A stretch of 64,000 bases of DNA from Chionoecetes opilio (GCA_016584305.1 JACEEZ010010078.1:37501-101500); one strand, 5' to 3'. Counted from the stretch's first letter, positions 1 to 12,419 are shown. The notes: generated by a model from the sequence alone, not told the origin. Program-made: numbers and translations.

Positions 1-125
1 GTTACATATAAACTGCAATAGTTACTGCCTTCGTTTCTCATCTGTTCCGTCTACACTGCAGACATATATTCTTAGAATATTTTGTTAATGTATTGTAATA
101 TTATTTATAGTAAATCAATGTTTTT

Positions 126-152
126 ATCCCCACTCCAAAAAGGAGTGGGGAT
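126..152. repeat. short perfect hairpin
   Basis: ATCCCCACTCC and its reverse complement GGAGTGGGGAT flank a short A-rich loop. The 11-bp stem is exact. It stands alone and has no U-run, so no terminator role is implied. Confidence 0.6.
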
Positions 153-359
153 TATGGGTTTGCCAGTATTTGTCTGAGTGTCTGTTTGTTCGTCTGCCCA
201 ATAGCTACAAAATGCTTCTCTTTATTCCTTATTGGTTTAAATCACTTCAAATTTGGCATATATATATGTTTATTAGTATTGTATCTACAGAACATCCGGA
301 GGAATTTTTGATATTGGAAAAATTAATACTGTTTTTTTGACGCCAAACACTTGGAATTT

Positions 360-505
360 TTTTTTAAATCTACCGAACCGAAATACCGAAATACCGAAGC
401 AGTCGGTATATTTTTTGGAAATCTACCGCAATACCGAACCGAATGGCCCGTTTTCATCTACCGAATACCGATACCGCCGGTAGAAAAAATCTACCGAATC
501 CCAGC
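360..505. repeat. degenerate TACCGAA minisatellite
   Basis: The word CTACCGAA/ATACCGAA occurs about ten times in both spaced and tandem form, with inverted CGGTA copies between. It directly precedes the hAT-like element. Positions 1-359 show no gene. Confidence 0.6.
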
Positions 506-527
506 TCTGATATTTATATATATATAT

Positions 528-2599
528 TAGGGTGGTCCTTATTTTTCAACTTTGGAAATGTTATGCTCTCACCCCCTAAAGTGAGTCCACTAGTCCTAAA
601 AACGTGTGTGCTGAAGTTTAAAGCTATACGAAGAATATTTTGGGGTAGTCCAGGGTGATCGTACTTTCGTACTTTTATGTACTTTTTGGGCGTCCAGTCC
701 AGTTTTCGTAATAATACTTTTTGGACTAGACAATGAGTAGACACTAGACAGTAGACATCATAAGCATGTGCAGGCCTCGTTGTAGCATGCCTATGCAATG
801 TATGCAACTATGCATGCTATTTGTCATTAACTGTTTTTATTTTCTCCATTGTATTATATAAACATTTGAAAATTTATCAAAGGAAAGTTTCTTAAAAAAG
901 GTTTCAGAGTAAATTAATCATTGACCTGCCTCCATCCTCTCCATATTGCCGTCTCCATCCTGTATTTGTTCGCAGCTGGTTGCTCATTCAAAGGTAGGAG
1001 CAACGAGTTAGGAGATTGATTATTATATATGATTTAAATGTATTATGTATTGTTAAGCTCCTGGGAGTCCCCAAGATCCCGTCTGGAACCGAGGAGGGTC
1101 AGGCCCAAGCTGTTGTAGAAGCCCTGGACCAGTGGGGGATCACTGACATGGTCGCAGCTCTAAGCTTCGATACCACAGCATCAAACACGGGCATCCGAGG
1201 AGGCGCTTGTGTGCTCATCGAGCAGAAGATAGGGCGAGACCTCCTCCACTTCGGATGCCGACACCATGTCATGGAGATCGTCCTTGCCGCTTCCTTCAAG
1301 GCCTGTATGGGAGTCTCTTCTGGGCCGGATGTGCTCCTCTTCAAGAAATTCCAGGCCGGCTGGGAGTTTATTGACAGAGGCACCTGCGAGTCCGGGATGA
1401 CGGATGATGTGGTCCGCCCGCACATCTCAGCGGAGAGCGAGCGCATCATTGAGTTCGCCACGAGTCAGTTGGCAGCCCATCAGCCACGGGACGACTACCT
1501 GGAACTACTGGAACTGGCCATCCTGTTCCTAGGAGCTGTTCCCCCTCCAGGAGTCCGTTTCCGCGTCCCTGGCCCATTGCACCACGCCCGCTGGATGTCA
1601 AAGGCAATCTACTCGTTCAAGGTCTGGCTCTTCCGACGCCAGTTCAAGCTGACTGCAAAGGAGGAGAAAGCCCTACGGGAGATGTGCTGCTTTGTTGTCC
1701 TCGTCTACTTGGAATGGTGGTTCACTGCCCCTAGTGTGGTCAAAGCTCCGTGGCACGACCTGAACCTGATGAAAGCCCTCCTGAACTACAGCACCACCAA
1801 TTCCGCCATTTCCACGGCCACATCGGAGAAGCTACAACGCCACTTGTGGTATCTCTCGGAGGAGCTCGTCGGCTTGACCCTTTTCGACGAAGACGTGAGT
1901 CTGGCGATGAAGAGGCGGATGCTGGAGAGCATGAAGCGGCAGGTGGAGGACGAAGATGAGGAGCCCCTGAAGCGCTGTAACCGGGATCTCGCGACCCTTG
2001 CTGTGAGCCAGCTTGATTCATTCGCCTCGCCGAAGACTGTGCGCCTCTTTGAGAAGCTCCATCTTGCCACGGACTTTTTGGAGGCCGATCCTTGCTCTTG
2101 GGGAACAAACCGAACTTTCCGTGCTGCGCAAGACCAACTGAAGACCCTTAAAGTGGTTAACGACCACGCTGAGTGGGGGTAGCTCTCATCCAACAGTTCA
2201 ACCGGGCCTTGACGAAAAACGAAGAACAGCTTCAGTTCCTCCTTCAAGTGGTAGCTCATCATCGGCACACCTTCCCGGACGCCTGGAAGGCGGTGCTGGC
2301 CCAAACCCAGCGACAATGAGCAGAGTGGTGCCTGTGAAACCCCTGCTTTGAGCAGATAATACGCACCTAAACGTAATATCTTTACTATAGAGCTGAGGGG
2401 GGACTGGGAATTGTACACCTGGGATATTCATTATTAATTATAATGCATAATGTTCAAGGCCTCTGGACTACCTCTAAATATTTTTCAAACAATATATAAT
2501 TTTAACTGAGAAGTTTCCAGCCCAAGTGGACTCGTTTTAGACCATGAGAGGTTAAGAATTCTTACTTTTATTTTTTACCCCCATATAAGGACCACCCTA
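528..2599 (+). mobile_element. hAT-like DNA transposon with TAGGGTGGTCC termini
   Basis: The ends are TAGGGTGGTCCTTAT at 528-542 and its exact reverse complement at 2585-2599. Both flanks carry the 8-mer ATATATAT (520-527, 2600-2607). It lies in a TA tract, so the duplication alone is not decisive, but an element with the same TAGGGTG..CC ends at 36447 has an unambiguous 8-bp duplication. Eight-base duplications fit the hAT superfamily, although TAGGG rather than CAGGG is atypical. The 2.07-kb element carries one long transposase-like reading frame on the plus strand and is probably immobile because that frame is broken. Confidence 0.8.
1016..2319 (+). pseudogene. transposase-like protein of the TAGGGTGGTCC element (frameshifted)
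   Basis: An open frame of 388 codons runs to a stop at 2180. The family reading then resumes one frame over (VALIQQFNRALTKNEEQLQF, QVVAHHRHTFPDAWK) to a stop at 2317-2319, so a base appears lost or gained in the G-run at about 2174-2179. The first codons from 1016 look non-coding; the similarity begins at LLGVPKIPSGTEEGQAQAVV (about 1053), suggesting missing 5' coding or an intron acceptor. The motifs SFDTTASNTG, CRHHVMEIVL and HHARWMSKAIYSFK fit an RNase-H-fold transposase core of hAT type (first Asp in SFDT, a CxxH-like block later). The family is widespread in arthropods as uncharacterised proteins. The terminal repeats link it to a transposon here. GC-rich codon use contrasts with the AT-rich flanks. 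Confidence 0.7.
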
Positions 2600-2608
2600 A
2601 TATATATA

Positions 2609-3766
2609 CAGTCAAACCTCGATATAACGGACTAAAGGGGGGGAGGAGTGGTCCGTTAAAGCCGATTGTCCGTTATAGCGAGAGTATTTTCCTAAGGGTG
2701 GAAAAATATATGAAGAAAAAAAAAAAGTGCAATAAATGAGAAATAATCACACACAACCAGACTGTGTAGCTATGTTGGGAGGTAAACAGTGACTGGCACT
2801 ACATGCTGAATTTGGTCCGCTCCTACACGTGAAATAAATGAGAAATAATCTCAAACACAACCAGACCATGTAGCTATGTTGGGAGGTAAACAGTGACTAG
2901 CGCTAAATCAGGGATTTGACACACTCACCCACGACTGTTCGGGACTGGTATTAGGAGAGGTAGTAAGTATCCAGGCTCGCTCATTACTGCTTGGTATACT
3001 ATGAAATTTCATTATTCTAGTTGAATGTAGACACATAATCACATTTGAATTGCTATTATTCATACATATGAGTAAAGATATGAAAATACTTTCAAGGCGC
3101 TCATCCACGCCTGGCAGCGCGGCCACGGCAGCAGCAGCAGCATCATGAGACATTATAATCACCCCAAAATAGATAAAAAGGAAGAAAAAGACTCCCGTAA
3201 AGTGATGTGTTATCCCTAAAATGTTGATGCTTTCTCTCACCGTCTGGCTAGTCAAGCTCAAGCTCTAGTGAAAGGTAAACAAACTACGAGCCAGATTCAG
3301 CCGTGTCTTCCAAAGGTATTGCTTATTATCATGACTAATGCTCATTATTATATATATTATATAGTTGTGAAGTGCAGTTCTATACACGTGTCACTATTTA
3401 GGTCAGTGTAGCACTGCGTGTCACCTTAGATAAGGGTGATTTAGGGTGTTGGAGACGTAGCAGCGGCCACGCCATAACACTATTAGTCACTATTTTAAAC
3501 AATACAGACCTTCTACCACTAAATCACTAGCAACACAGGTTCCTTCCTTATATATCTTAATATGTGATACATCAAAACTCCTTAAAACCCAAGCATTCCA
3601 AAGTAAACTGAGAAAATAATACCATTATGTTGAGTTAACAATTCGAGCGGCGGTAAGCGGTCTGATATGAAAAAGAAAAAAGAAAAAAGAAAAAAAAGTC
3701 ACACAAATGGTGTCCGTTACATCCGAAGTCCGTTACCTCGAGGTCCGTTATAACGAGGTTTGACTG
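2609..3766. mobile_element. MITE family M1, copy a (Tigger type)
   Basis: It begins CAGTCAAACCTCGATATAAC and ends with the inverse, flanked by TA. Near both ends the word TAACGGAC / GTCCGTTA is repeated (for example at 2625, 2650 and 3712-3750). Length is 1158 bp. It carries no transposase. Copies b (35030), c (11008) and d (25200) share its interior, including a CAGCAGCAG-type run near 3135 and an A-rich block before the right end. TA duplication and CAG start suggest a pogo/Tigger-driven non-autonomous element. Confidence 0.85.
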
Positions 3767-3773
3767 TATGTGT

Positions 3774-4507
<734 letters not shown>

Positions 4508-6599
4508 CTAGCGTCCGCCGCCGCGATTTATTTAGTTGCCGCGATTTATTTAGTTACCGCTAATTTATACATGCTACTACTACTTTTATCAGGAAACTAA
4601 ATATATCAATGGAAAGCTAATAAAATTCTGCTTCTATTGATATCTCCCATCTTATAAGCTGTCCCACAAAGTTTTACATGACGATGAGTTTTAAATGAAT
4701 GTTAAGTTCATCATATTTTTTCAGTCTCATAATGACCTTTATTTAATGTGTTTTACTATGTTTTATGTGATAATCTTATAGAACAAGCATTTCCGAAGGT
4801 AACAGTATATCCTTTATACATGTATAACATGATATACTGCGGGGTAATGCCTTGAGAACTTCCCCGGGTCTTGGGTGAACCAAGAGGCCCTGGCGCTAAG
4901 ATGGCGCCCAGTAGCGTTTAACATAGGGCCTATGAATGGCGTTACCCTCTATATATAGATACTCTAGTCTAGGCTAAGTGAGCATAGGTACAGTGGTTTA
5001 GGTGGTGAATTTTACTTCTTATAACAGGTCTTTCATGTTCTTTCTTTCTTTCTTCCCCCCCTTCTTTCTTTCTCCTTCCCTCCTTCCGTCTCTTCCATCG
5101 TTCGTTCTCCCCCCCTCCCCCCCGGTAAAACCAACTCGAACCAGTTATCTCGGCGGATATTTAAATTCGCGGCAGGTGTTTTATCATGAAACACATTGCC
5201 CCGAAACCCAATAACAACGTCAATCTATTGACCAACCCCATTCAATTCTTAGGATACTTGAGAGATCAGACTACAGACCATCCATAAGCAGTGGACCTCA
5301 GAAGTTTTATGTGGAAACGCTAAAATTATGAACGCCTTTCCTTTCCTTAGAACATTCTCGAACCATTTCACCATAAGAGAGTGATGCGAAAATGCCATTG
5401 GGTTTTGAGTTAATAATGAGAGGTAAATTGCTCTTTCCAGTCAAATTTTTCTCATCAAGTATAAGTCTTTATTACACTGTTAGTCCTCAAGTATTCCTTT
5501 TGCTCCCATATTCCACCCCGGGTGCTGATCGTTCAATATCCATGTTATTAAGTCAGTGAGATAACGTCCGAACGCCGACTCCCTTTCCCGCGCGGCCCTC
5601 ACCGCAACACTGGTCCAAGCCATGAGGCTCACTTCTCCTCTCTCGTCTATACAGGCACCTCTCTCAGCAACTCAACATTGAAGCTGCGGTCACATGGTTA
5701 ACAGACATACACTATTCTCACATTCCCTCCTTATTTCCTAATTAGTCATGTTATGATTATTTGTGGTGGTAGTTAAGTGGAAAGAATAGGAAAAACACCA
5801 CATTAAGATGAGTAATACCTCATAGTGTTTGTGAAGAAAACAGTGGGGTGTCCCTCAGTGACTTCCACGAAAAAAACAGAACTATTTCGTGAAACGGCGT
5901 TGCGTTCATCCACGACAATTCGTCTTATGAAGGAACATTGAAACATTTGTAGTGATCGGAGGTGGTAGAATCTTACTCGAAGTGTACGTGTAGTTTCCTA
6001 GTATCAAATCATTCTCTCCACATGAATTTTTAGATCCAGTTACCTTCATATAATATTTCCTCCTAGTATTTGTCAAATGTTCCATTAGTTTATAGTGGAA
6101 TCTTCCATGGAGACGTGTGCTTACTATTAATAAATCTGAATTCATATGACTGATTATATGTAGTTTAATCAACCCAGGTGACATACACGGTGTGTTGCGG
6201 AAATACTTATTCACAGACCTCCGAAATTAATTCCGTGTTAACTCTGTAAAATATTCATATGAAAAATATCATATCCACGTTACTATCTTGATGATAAACA
6301 TTAACATTCTGTTCAAGAGTTAGACCTTAAGCCTAAATCTTGAACTGGTGGCAGCTATTTATTATCTAAATTATCCATCCTTTGTTGTCGTAACACGGCT
6401 GGGTTTCAGTTGGAGGAGTAAAGTAATCATCGTACCCAGACCGAAATTTTGATCAACACAGCTGGAGATACGACCTCCGTTGCTGGATTTGGGTCCAAGG
6501 CTCAATGGCCTCAGATCAATCGCCAATACAACATTTGGACACAACAAAGAAACCACAATTACAGTATACAAAGTATATATATATATATACAGTAAAACC
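4508..6599. other. no gene recognised
   Basis: This 2.1-kb stretch of intron-like or intergenic DNA has a pyrimidine-rich run at about 5040-5125 and no reading frame with family resemblance. Scattered short frames lack supporting composition. Confidence 0.5.
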
Positions 6600-6655
6600 T
6601 CTCGTATTCGGACCCTCATTATTCGGACTTTGACATTATTCGGACCTCCTCCTCC

Positions 6656-6694
<39 letters not shown>

Positions 6695-6707
6695 TTTTTT
6701 ATATATA
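6600..6707. mobile_element. left end of a Tigger-type MITE (M7), truncated
   Basis: It starts CAGTAAAACCTCTCGTATTC after TA, then repeats the word ATTCGGAC three times before a CTC run and a 29-base T tract. The matching right end is not found; the palindrome at 6708 adjoins it. Confidence 0.65.
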
Positions 6708-7456
6708 CAGGGTGTAACACGAGTTTATGCAAATATTGATACAGGTGAAAGAACATGTAATTCTAAGCACAAAATATTCTATAACCATATGCTTTTTGAA
6801 ACTTCCTTTAGACGTGAGATGAAGTTAGAAAAATTAGCGCGGACAGTAATTTCACCATGGCAGGCGCTCGGTGACATTTTGAATGATTTAATCCTAATGT
6901 TTACTAGTAATGGAGCATTACATTATCTTATAACAACACAATTGGTATTAATGGACATTTTATTACTAAATATGCAGTACATGAGAACAGCAGGGCTGTA
7001 ATAAACAATACTGTACAAGGCTAAGTGGGCAAAGCGTCGGGGCGGGGGAGGAAGGAGGGACTAGGCTGCGAGGCCTCACGCCGATCAGCTGAGTCACATG
7101 TTCCATCCTACCCCTCCCTGACACGAAGCCATGTAGCCTTGTACAGTATTGTTTATTACAGCCCTGCTGTTCTCATGTACTGCTTATTTAGTAATAACAT
7201 GTCCATTAATACCAATTGTGTTGTTATAAGATAATGTAATGCTCCATTACTAGTAAACATTAGGATTAAATCATTCAAAATGTCACCGAGCGGCAGCCGC
7301 CTGCCATGGTGAAATTACTGGCCGCGCTAATTTTTCCAACTTCATCTCACGTCTAAAGGAAGCTTCAAAAAGCATATCGTTATAGAATATTTTGTGCTTA
7401 GAATTACATGTTCTTTCACCTGTATCAATATTTGCATAAACTCGTGTTACACCCTG
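6708..7456. mobile_element. near-perfect 749-bp palindromic foldback element (M8)
   Basis: The left arm 6708-7023 is repeated inverted at 7134-7456 with few mismatches, leaving a loop of about 110 bp. The termini are CAGGGTGTAACACGAG and its inverse, flanked by TA on each side. Open frames occur in both arms only because the arms are copies. A transcript from either strand would fold into a stem of about 310 bp. It lies 57 bp beyond the exon 4 donor of the DCAF10-like gene. Confidence 0.9.
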
Positions 7457-7518
7457 TATATACAGTATATATATATATATATATATACAGTATATATATA
7501 TCACTCTCTCTCACTGAC

Positions 7519-7690
7519 CTTGAAGTCCTGTAGGTCCTGCGCCAGGTGTTCCAAGCTCAAGTTGTGCACCAACACCATGTAGCCACCAGTGGTGCACATG
7601 ACAAGCTTGGTGCAGTCTGGGCTCAGCCGCATTCGCATCAAACCCTGCATCTTGAATAGCTCTGTTGGCAGCAGGCTTTCCTCAGTGTAC
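7519..7690 (-). CDS. DCAF10: DCAF10-like coding exon 4
   Basis: A 172-bp exon with acceptor TTTACAG (7697-7691) and probable donor GTCAGT (7518-7513). It reads YTEESLLPTELFKMQGLMRM, then RLSPDCTKLVMCTTGGYMVL and VHNLSLEHLAQDLQDFK. MRMRLSPDC and GGYMVLVHNLSL match the DCAF10 repeat after the SGFDG block. If the donor is not used, the reading frame stops five codons later (VSERE-stop) inside an AG-rich and TA-rich tract, which would truncate the propeller; splicing is therefore expected. A 749-bp palindrome starts 57 bp beyond the donor. Confidence 0.88.
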
Positions 7691-7995
7691 CTGTAAAGAG
7701 TGTACATGCATGTATGAATATATAACCATAGCTGATAACAAACGGTAAAATCTTCTATGACTGAATTTAATGTGAAGGGAATTTGTTGAGCAGAAAAAAT
7801 ACAGTAATATTGTGTATATTTCAATGAGACAAAACACTTAATGGATAAAGAGACGTGGTCTTTTAGGAACCTTAAAAATTCATCTACACTACCCTCCCGA
7901 GTTTCACGCTATGCGAGTTTCGCGATCCTCGAGTTTCGCGCTGAGTCCTAAATTCTTATCATCCCGACTTTCGCGCATTATATCCCCGAGTTTCG

Positions 7996-8006
7996 CTTTT
8001 TTTTTT

Positions 8007-8071
<65 letters not shown>
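7996..8071. repeat. poly-T and (GT)n microsatellite
   Basis: A T tract is followed by about 30 GT units. In reverse orientation this is the A-rich/(CA) tail of the adjacent minus-strand SINE. Confidence 0.9.
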
Positions 8072-8073
<2 letters not shown>

Positions 8074-8490
8074 CTATAGCGCCGTTAGGCAGTGACCTCC
8101 AGGAGTGGGATGGTAGGCCCTGGAGATTAACTTGAGGGCTGTGATGGTTGGCCCTCGCCCGTGGTGGCGCAGACAGAGTTTCTATAGTGACGCCTGTGAT
8201 TAGAGGCTCATGCCGCCCCCTGTGTCCTCTAATGCACTCGCAATCGAAGGTAGAGCTAATGGGCAGCGTGTGGGTGTTCTTAGGCCACTCAACAGTGCAG
8301 AGAAAGATTTTAAGTGGATTTTACAGCCCTCATCAAGGATCGAACTCGGATCACCGAGAACGCCACTCGGAGACTTCTTCTTCTTCTTGTGACCTTTTCT
8401 GCTTAGTATCACTTTATAGGTCGTCTGTCAAGCTCGTGCTCGAGCTTGACATATATCTTGACGCTACCCACTCTGCTACCGCCTTCCATA
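8072..8490 (-). mobile_element. tRNA-derived SINE, interrupted copy
   Basis: On the minus strand the head reads GGCGGTAGCAGAGTGGGTAG (A-box region) near 8488, followed by a GAGTTCGATCC-type B box near 8335. A body and tail are shared with 12645, 24940 and 29436. Between the two boxes lies an inserted module of about 85 bp ending in GTCAAGCTCGTGCTCGAGC, also found at 11500-11570. Confidence 0.75.
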
Positions 8491-9065
8491 AGAGACGTAC
8501 GGGACACGTCTTCCTTCCTTCCTGCTTAGTATAGTATAATAATAGGCTTAATATAGCTGTATGTAGTTTTGCTTTGTTTTTTTCCATTTATTTGTGTTTT
8601 TCTCTACAGCAACAGCCGGTGTCGCATAAGATAGGTAACACCTCAAAATAAGTAGCACCTTACCTTACTATTTACCACAAAATACTCCTTTATAAGTGAT
8701 TAACCATGACGTGTGTGGTACTGTGGTTTCTGGAGGAGACAGGAGAGAAGAGAGGAAGGCATTGTGACAGTGTTATTGCCGTGTAACACTGTCACACAAC
8801 CATCAGCTGACAAGATATGTGTCAGGCTCACTCACTCAGACCAAAACAGAATCCGCTGGGTGACTCCCAACTCAAGCTCAATCTCAAGCTCCTTTCCTCC
8901 CTCCTCTTCTCTACGTAGTGTTGGCCGAAGCCACCACCCCGGGAAGCGGGTCACAAACCCTAGGCTAACACCCAATACCCATTCACTGTTGGGTGGACAG
9001 GGGCTTGGGGCATTTTCAGGATATTTTTTGGGGAAAAAGTGAGTCTTATAAGCTGTAAAATACGG

Positions 9066-9180
9066 TAGGTACACAGCCCTCAAGTTAACCTCCAGGGCCT
9101 ACCATCCCACTCCTGGAGGTCACTGCCTAACGGCGCTGTAGGCACACACACACAAAAAAAAGAAAAAAAAAAGAAAAAAA
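9066..9180 (+). mobile_element. SINE tail fragment
   Basis: The 3' half of the same SINE body (ACCTCCAGGGCCTACCATCC, then TGGAGGTCACTGCC) ends in a CA run and an A-rich tail. It is inverted relative to the copy at 8072. Confidence 0.75.
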
Positions 9181-9448
9181 AAAGGACTAAATAAGCATTT
9201 TTACAGGGTTTATAATACCAGAGTTTCGCGATCCGCGAGTTTTGCGCTATGCCTCCGGAAGAAAGCAAGCGCGAAACTCGGGAGGGTAGTGTATAATAAT
9301 ATCAGCGAAAGTGTGTGTGTCTGTCTGTCTGTCTGTGTGTCCGCGATGGGTGCCGCCCCCAGTGCCCCAATCACATCACATGGCACAGTTTTGGAACCGG
9401 GTTGACCAGGGGCACATTTTAAGCCCATTTATGAGATGATCAGATTAC

Positions 9449-9775
9449 TTTTTTTTTTTTTTTTTTTTTTTTTAGTAGCCTATTAGCGAGAATTGTAAAA
9501 AAAAAGTGGGTTGCGAGAATTGAGGAAACCTTGATGTAGGGTGATGGGTAATGGGGGAGTGAATGGGTGGGGTGATGGGTAATGGGTGTGGGGTGATGGG
9601 TGAGTGAATGGGTGGGGGGTGATAGGTTGGGGGTGATGGGTGATGGGTGAGGGAATAGGTGGGGGTTGATGGGTAATGGGTGTGTGGTGATGGGTAATGG
9701 GTGAGTGAATGGGTGGAGGGTGATGGGTAATGGGTGAGTGAATGGGTTGGGGGTGATGTGAATGGGTTGGCGTTA
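9449..9775. repeat. poly-T and GGGTGATGGGTAAT minisatellite
   Basis: A T tract at 9449-9473 precedes a minisatellite of variable units (GGGTGATGGGTAATGGGTGA and relatives) from about 9537 to 9775. Confidence 0.85.
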
Positions 9776-10500
9776 ATACATACATTTCTACATCCATGAT
9801 TTCAGGAAAGTTAGAAGGGGCTATCTGGAGAGTCTGTGTTTGGTGGGCCTTTGGCCCACCAAACACAGGTGGTGGCCTAAAGGCCCACCAATAGCCCTCC
9901 GCAGGAGCTAGCCAAAAAGTCCGCCCGGGGGGCGGCTTTGCGGCTAGTAGTACATAAGTGGCTACCGTAGATAACACTAAAGTCGCTAAGACAACGTTTC
10001 TTTTCAATTTACAGATGTCTGGTGGTGTTAATACTTACATTTAAGTATTTACATATCCATGATTTAAGGAAAGTTAGAAGGGGCTATCTGGAGAGTGTGT
10101 GATTTTGTATCTTCATCTGTGTCATATTATGGCTATAAATGAACAAATTACCAAAATATCAACCGCGTGGCGACGTTGGTAACGGATACACTAAGATCAC
10201 CAGCTAGTGTATATGTTCTCCCGCCAGCTGTTGTCTGTTGTCGCCCGAAAAAAAACGAGTAGTGAAATTTGAAACAGTTTAGACTTGCATATACAAAGCA
10301 TAAAACAACACTGAAACAGGGTACATTATACAGTCATGATATAAACTATTGTGTTCAGTGGCACATACAAATCAGTAGTGATGCTATAATTCGTAATATA
10401 TTGGTGCCTGGCAGCATTAGTGCAGGTGGCGACTATAGTGTTATCTACGGTAGTGGGTAAATAGGGAGTAACCTGCCGCCATGGTGAAATACTCCCGGGG
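9776..10500. repeat. direct and inverted repeats of an unidentified element
   Basis: About 65 bp around 9776-9842 (ATCCATGATTTCAGGAAAGT, then AGAAGGGGCTATCTGGAGAG) recurs at 10030-10102. TACCGTAGATAACACTA (9964) is inverted at about 10436. A small hairpin of GGTGGGCCTTTGGCCCACC lies near 9842. No gene is recognised. Confidence 0.55.
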
Positions 10501-10504
10501 AGGT

Positions 10505-12340
10505 ACTTATGGGGGTTGATGGGGTGCTGCAGACTTATCATTGAAATCTCCCGTGTCTTCTCTGTCCATATTCCTTTGTGTCTCAGATACACAGAAGCTG
10601 CAGCCTGCACTTCAAAGACATCTCCTCTTACTACTCACACTACACTACATGCACCTTACATCCCTACACTCTCTTCACTCAAAATTTTCAATAATGTCTA
10701 CAAACAACTCTGCTTCGGAGTCCATAACTGGGGAGGGGACCATAAATATCCCCAGGTCGAACCGACTTAACGGTGACGACTTGAGGTATCTTGATACTTC
10801 CTCTAACTTTCTCTCCTTAAACTTCTGCAACATTCGTGGTCTTAGATCTAACTTTCAATCTGTGGAACATCATCTCTCCTCCTCTAAACCTCATCTTCTT
10901 TTCCTCACCGAAACCCAGTTGTCTGTGAGCACTGACAGCAGCCCCTTTTCTGTCTCCTCTTACTGTCTCTATTCTCATTTTCAATCCAAAGCTGGCTGTT
11001 GCGTATACAGTCGACCCTCGATTTAACGGACCTCGGTTTAACGGACTTCGGATTAAACAGACTCCATTTGCGTGACAAATTTGCAGGCAAGAATGGCATG
11101 CCAGACCGCTTATCGCCGCTCGAATTGTCAACTCGACATAATTTATTATTTTCTCATTTTATTTTTGGATTACTTGGGTTTTAAGGAGTTTTGATGTATC
11201 AGATATTAAGATATATAAGGAAAGAGCCTATGTTGCTAGTGATTTAGTGGTAGAAGGTGCGTATTGTTTAAAATAGTGATTATTAGTGTTATGGGGTGGT
11301 TGCTGCAAGACTGTCTCCCTGTCACCTCAACACCTTAAATCACCCTTATTTAAGGTGACACACGGTGCTACACTGACCTAAATAGTGACACACGTGTATA
11401 CAACAGCTTATCACAACCATATAATATATATAATAATAAGCAATAGTCATGATAATAAGCAATACCTTTGACAGCCACGGCCTGTCTGGCTTGTTGTTGT
11501 TGTTCTTCTTGTGACCTCTTATGCTTAGGATCGCCTTGTAGGTCTGTCAAGCTCGAGTTCGAGCTTGACACATATCTCCTTCTTTGCCACTCTGTAGCCC
11601 TTGCTTTAGTTTTCTTTCTTTTCCTTTTTTTTTTTTGTTGTGATCATTTGTTTACCTTTCACTAGCCAGACGGCGAGAAAACACCAATATTTTAGGGATA
11701 ACTCATTATTTTACGGGAGACTTTACTTTTTATCTCATTTTGGGGTGATTATAATGTCTCATGATGCTGCTGCTGCTGCCGCGGCCGTGCTGCCAGGCAT
11801 GGATGAGTGCCTTGCTTGTATTTTCATATCTTTACTCATATATATGAATAATAGCCATTAAAATACGATTTTATGTCTACATTCACCTAGAATAATGATA
11901 TTTCATAGCATACCAAGCAGTAATGAGCGAACCTGGATACTTACTACCTCTCCTAATACCAGTCCCAAACAGTCGTGGGCGAGTGTGCCAATCCCTGATG
12001 TAGCGCCAGTCACTATTTACCTCCCAACATAGCTACACGGTCTGGTTGTGTTTGTGATTATTTCTAATTTATTTCACAGCGTGTAGGAGCGTACCAAATC
12101 CAGCATGTAGTGCCAGTCACTGTTTACCTCCCAACATAGCTAAACGGTCTGGTTGTGTTTGATTATTTCTCATTTATTTCACAATTTTTCCTGTGTTTTT
12201 CCTATATTTTCACACCCTTGGGAAAATACACTCACAATAACGGACAATCGGCTTTAACGGACCACTTCTCCCCCCTTTTAGACTGTTAAATCGAGGGTCG
12301 ACTGTATGTGCACAACGACATCACTTGCTCTCGTGCCCAC
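10505..12340 (+). mobile_element. LINE-A 5' endonuclease region, split by MITE M1c
   Basis: The reading frame from about 10685 gives FLSLNFCNIRGLRSNFQSVE, then LLFLTETQLSV and FQSKAGCCVY, an apurinic-type endonuclease start (N in NIRGL, E in TETQ). It matches the frame at 31720-31990. At 11007 the frame breaks at a TA and resumes at 12305 (VHNDITCSRAHG), exactly where M1c sits. Similarity ends near 12340. The upstream part (10505-10684) could be ORF1 remnant or 5' UTR. A jockey/CR1-superfamily non-LTR element is likely. Confidence 0.8.
11008..12304. mobile_element. MITE family M1, copy c, inserted in LINE-A
   Basis: The ends are CAGTCGACCCTCGATTTAAC and its inverse (AAATCGAGGGTCGACTG), flanked by a TA duplication. 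AACGGAC words repeat near both ends. The interior contains GCTGCTGCTGCTGCCGCGGC near 11765 and a near-palindrome GTCAAGCTCGAGTTCGAGCT at about 11548. Confidence 0.88.
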
Positions 12341-12419
12341 GGTCTTTTCATTGCAATATTACGTTATCTTTATTTTTATTTTTACCAATATTTTGCTTTA
12401 ACTGATATCATGATCATTC

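Larger units (their letters stand above)
7887..9291. mobile_element. MITE family M6, copy a (Tigger type)
   Basis: The ends are CACTACCCTCCCGAGTTTC (7887) and its inverse (to 9291), flanked by TA. The word GAGTTTCGCG recurs within 110 bp of the left end and GAAACTCG/GCGAGTTT at the right. Inside are a reversed SINE, a GT microsatellite and a second, inverted SINE piece. A region around 8697-8720 is the empty-site counterpart of the piggyBac-type insertion at 49138. Confidence 0.85.

Noticed and set aside
1099..2108. Several 69-122-codon frames antisense or shifted within the hAT-like gene
   Set aside because: Shadows of the GC-rich coding frame.
5906..6214. 102-codon minus-strand frame as a missing DCAF10 exon
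   Set aside because: No WD40 features and no match to the expected C-terminal repeats; splice borders are not apparent.
6708..7504. Matching peptides starting IQGVTRVYANIDTGERTCNS in both halves
   Set aside because: They come from the two arms of the palindrome; no family resemblance and no independent conservation.
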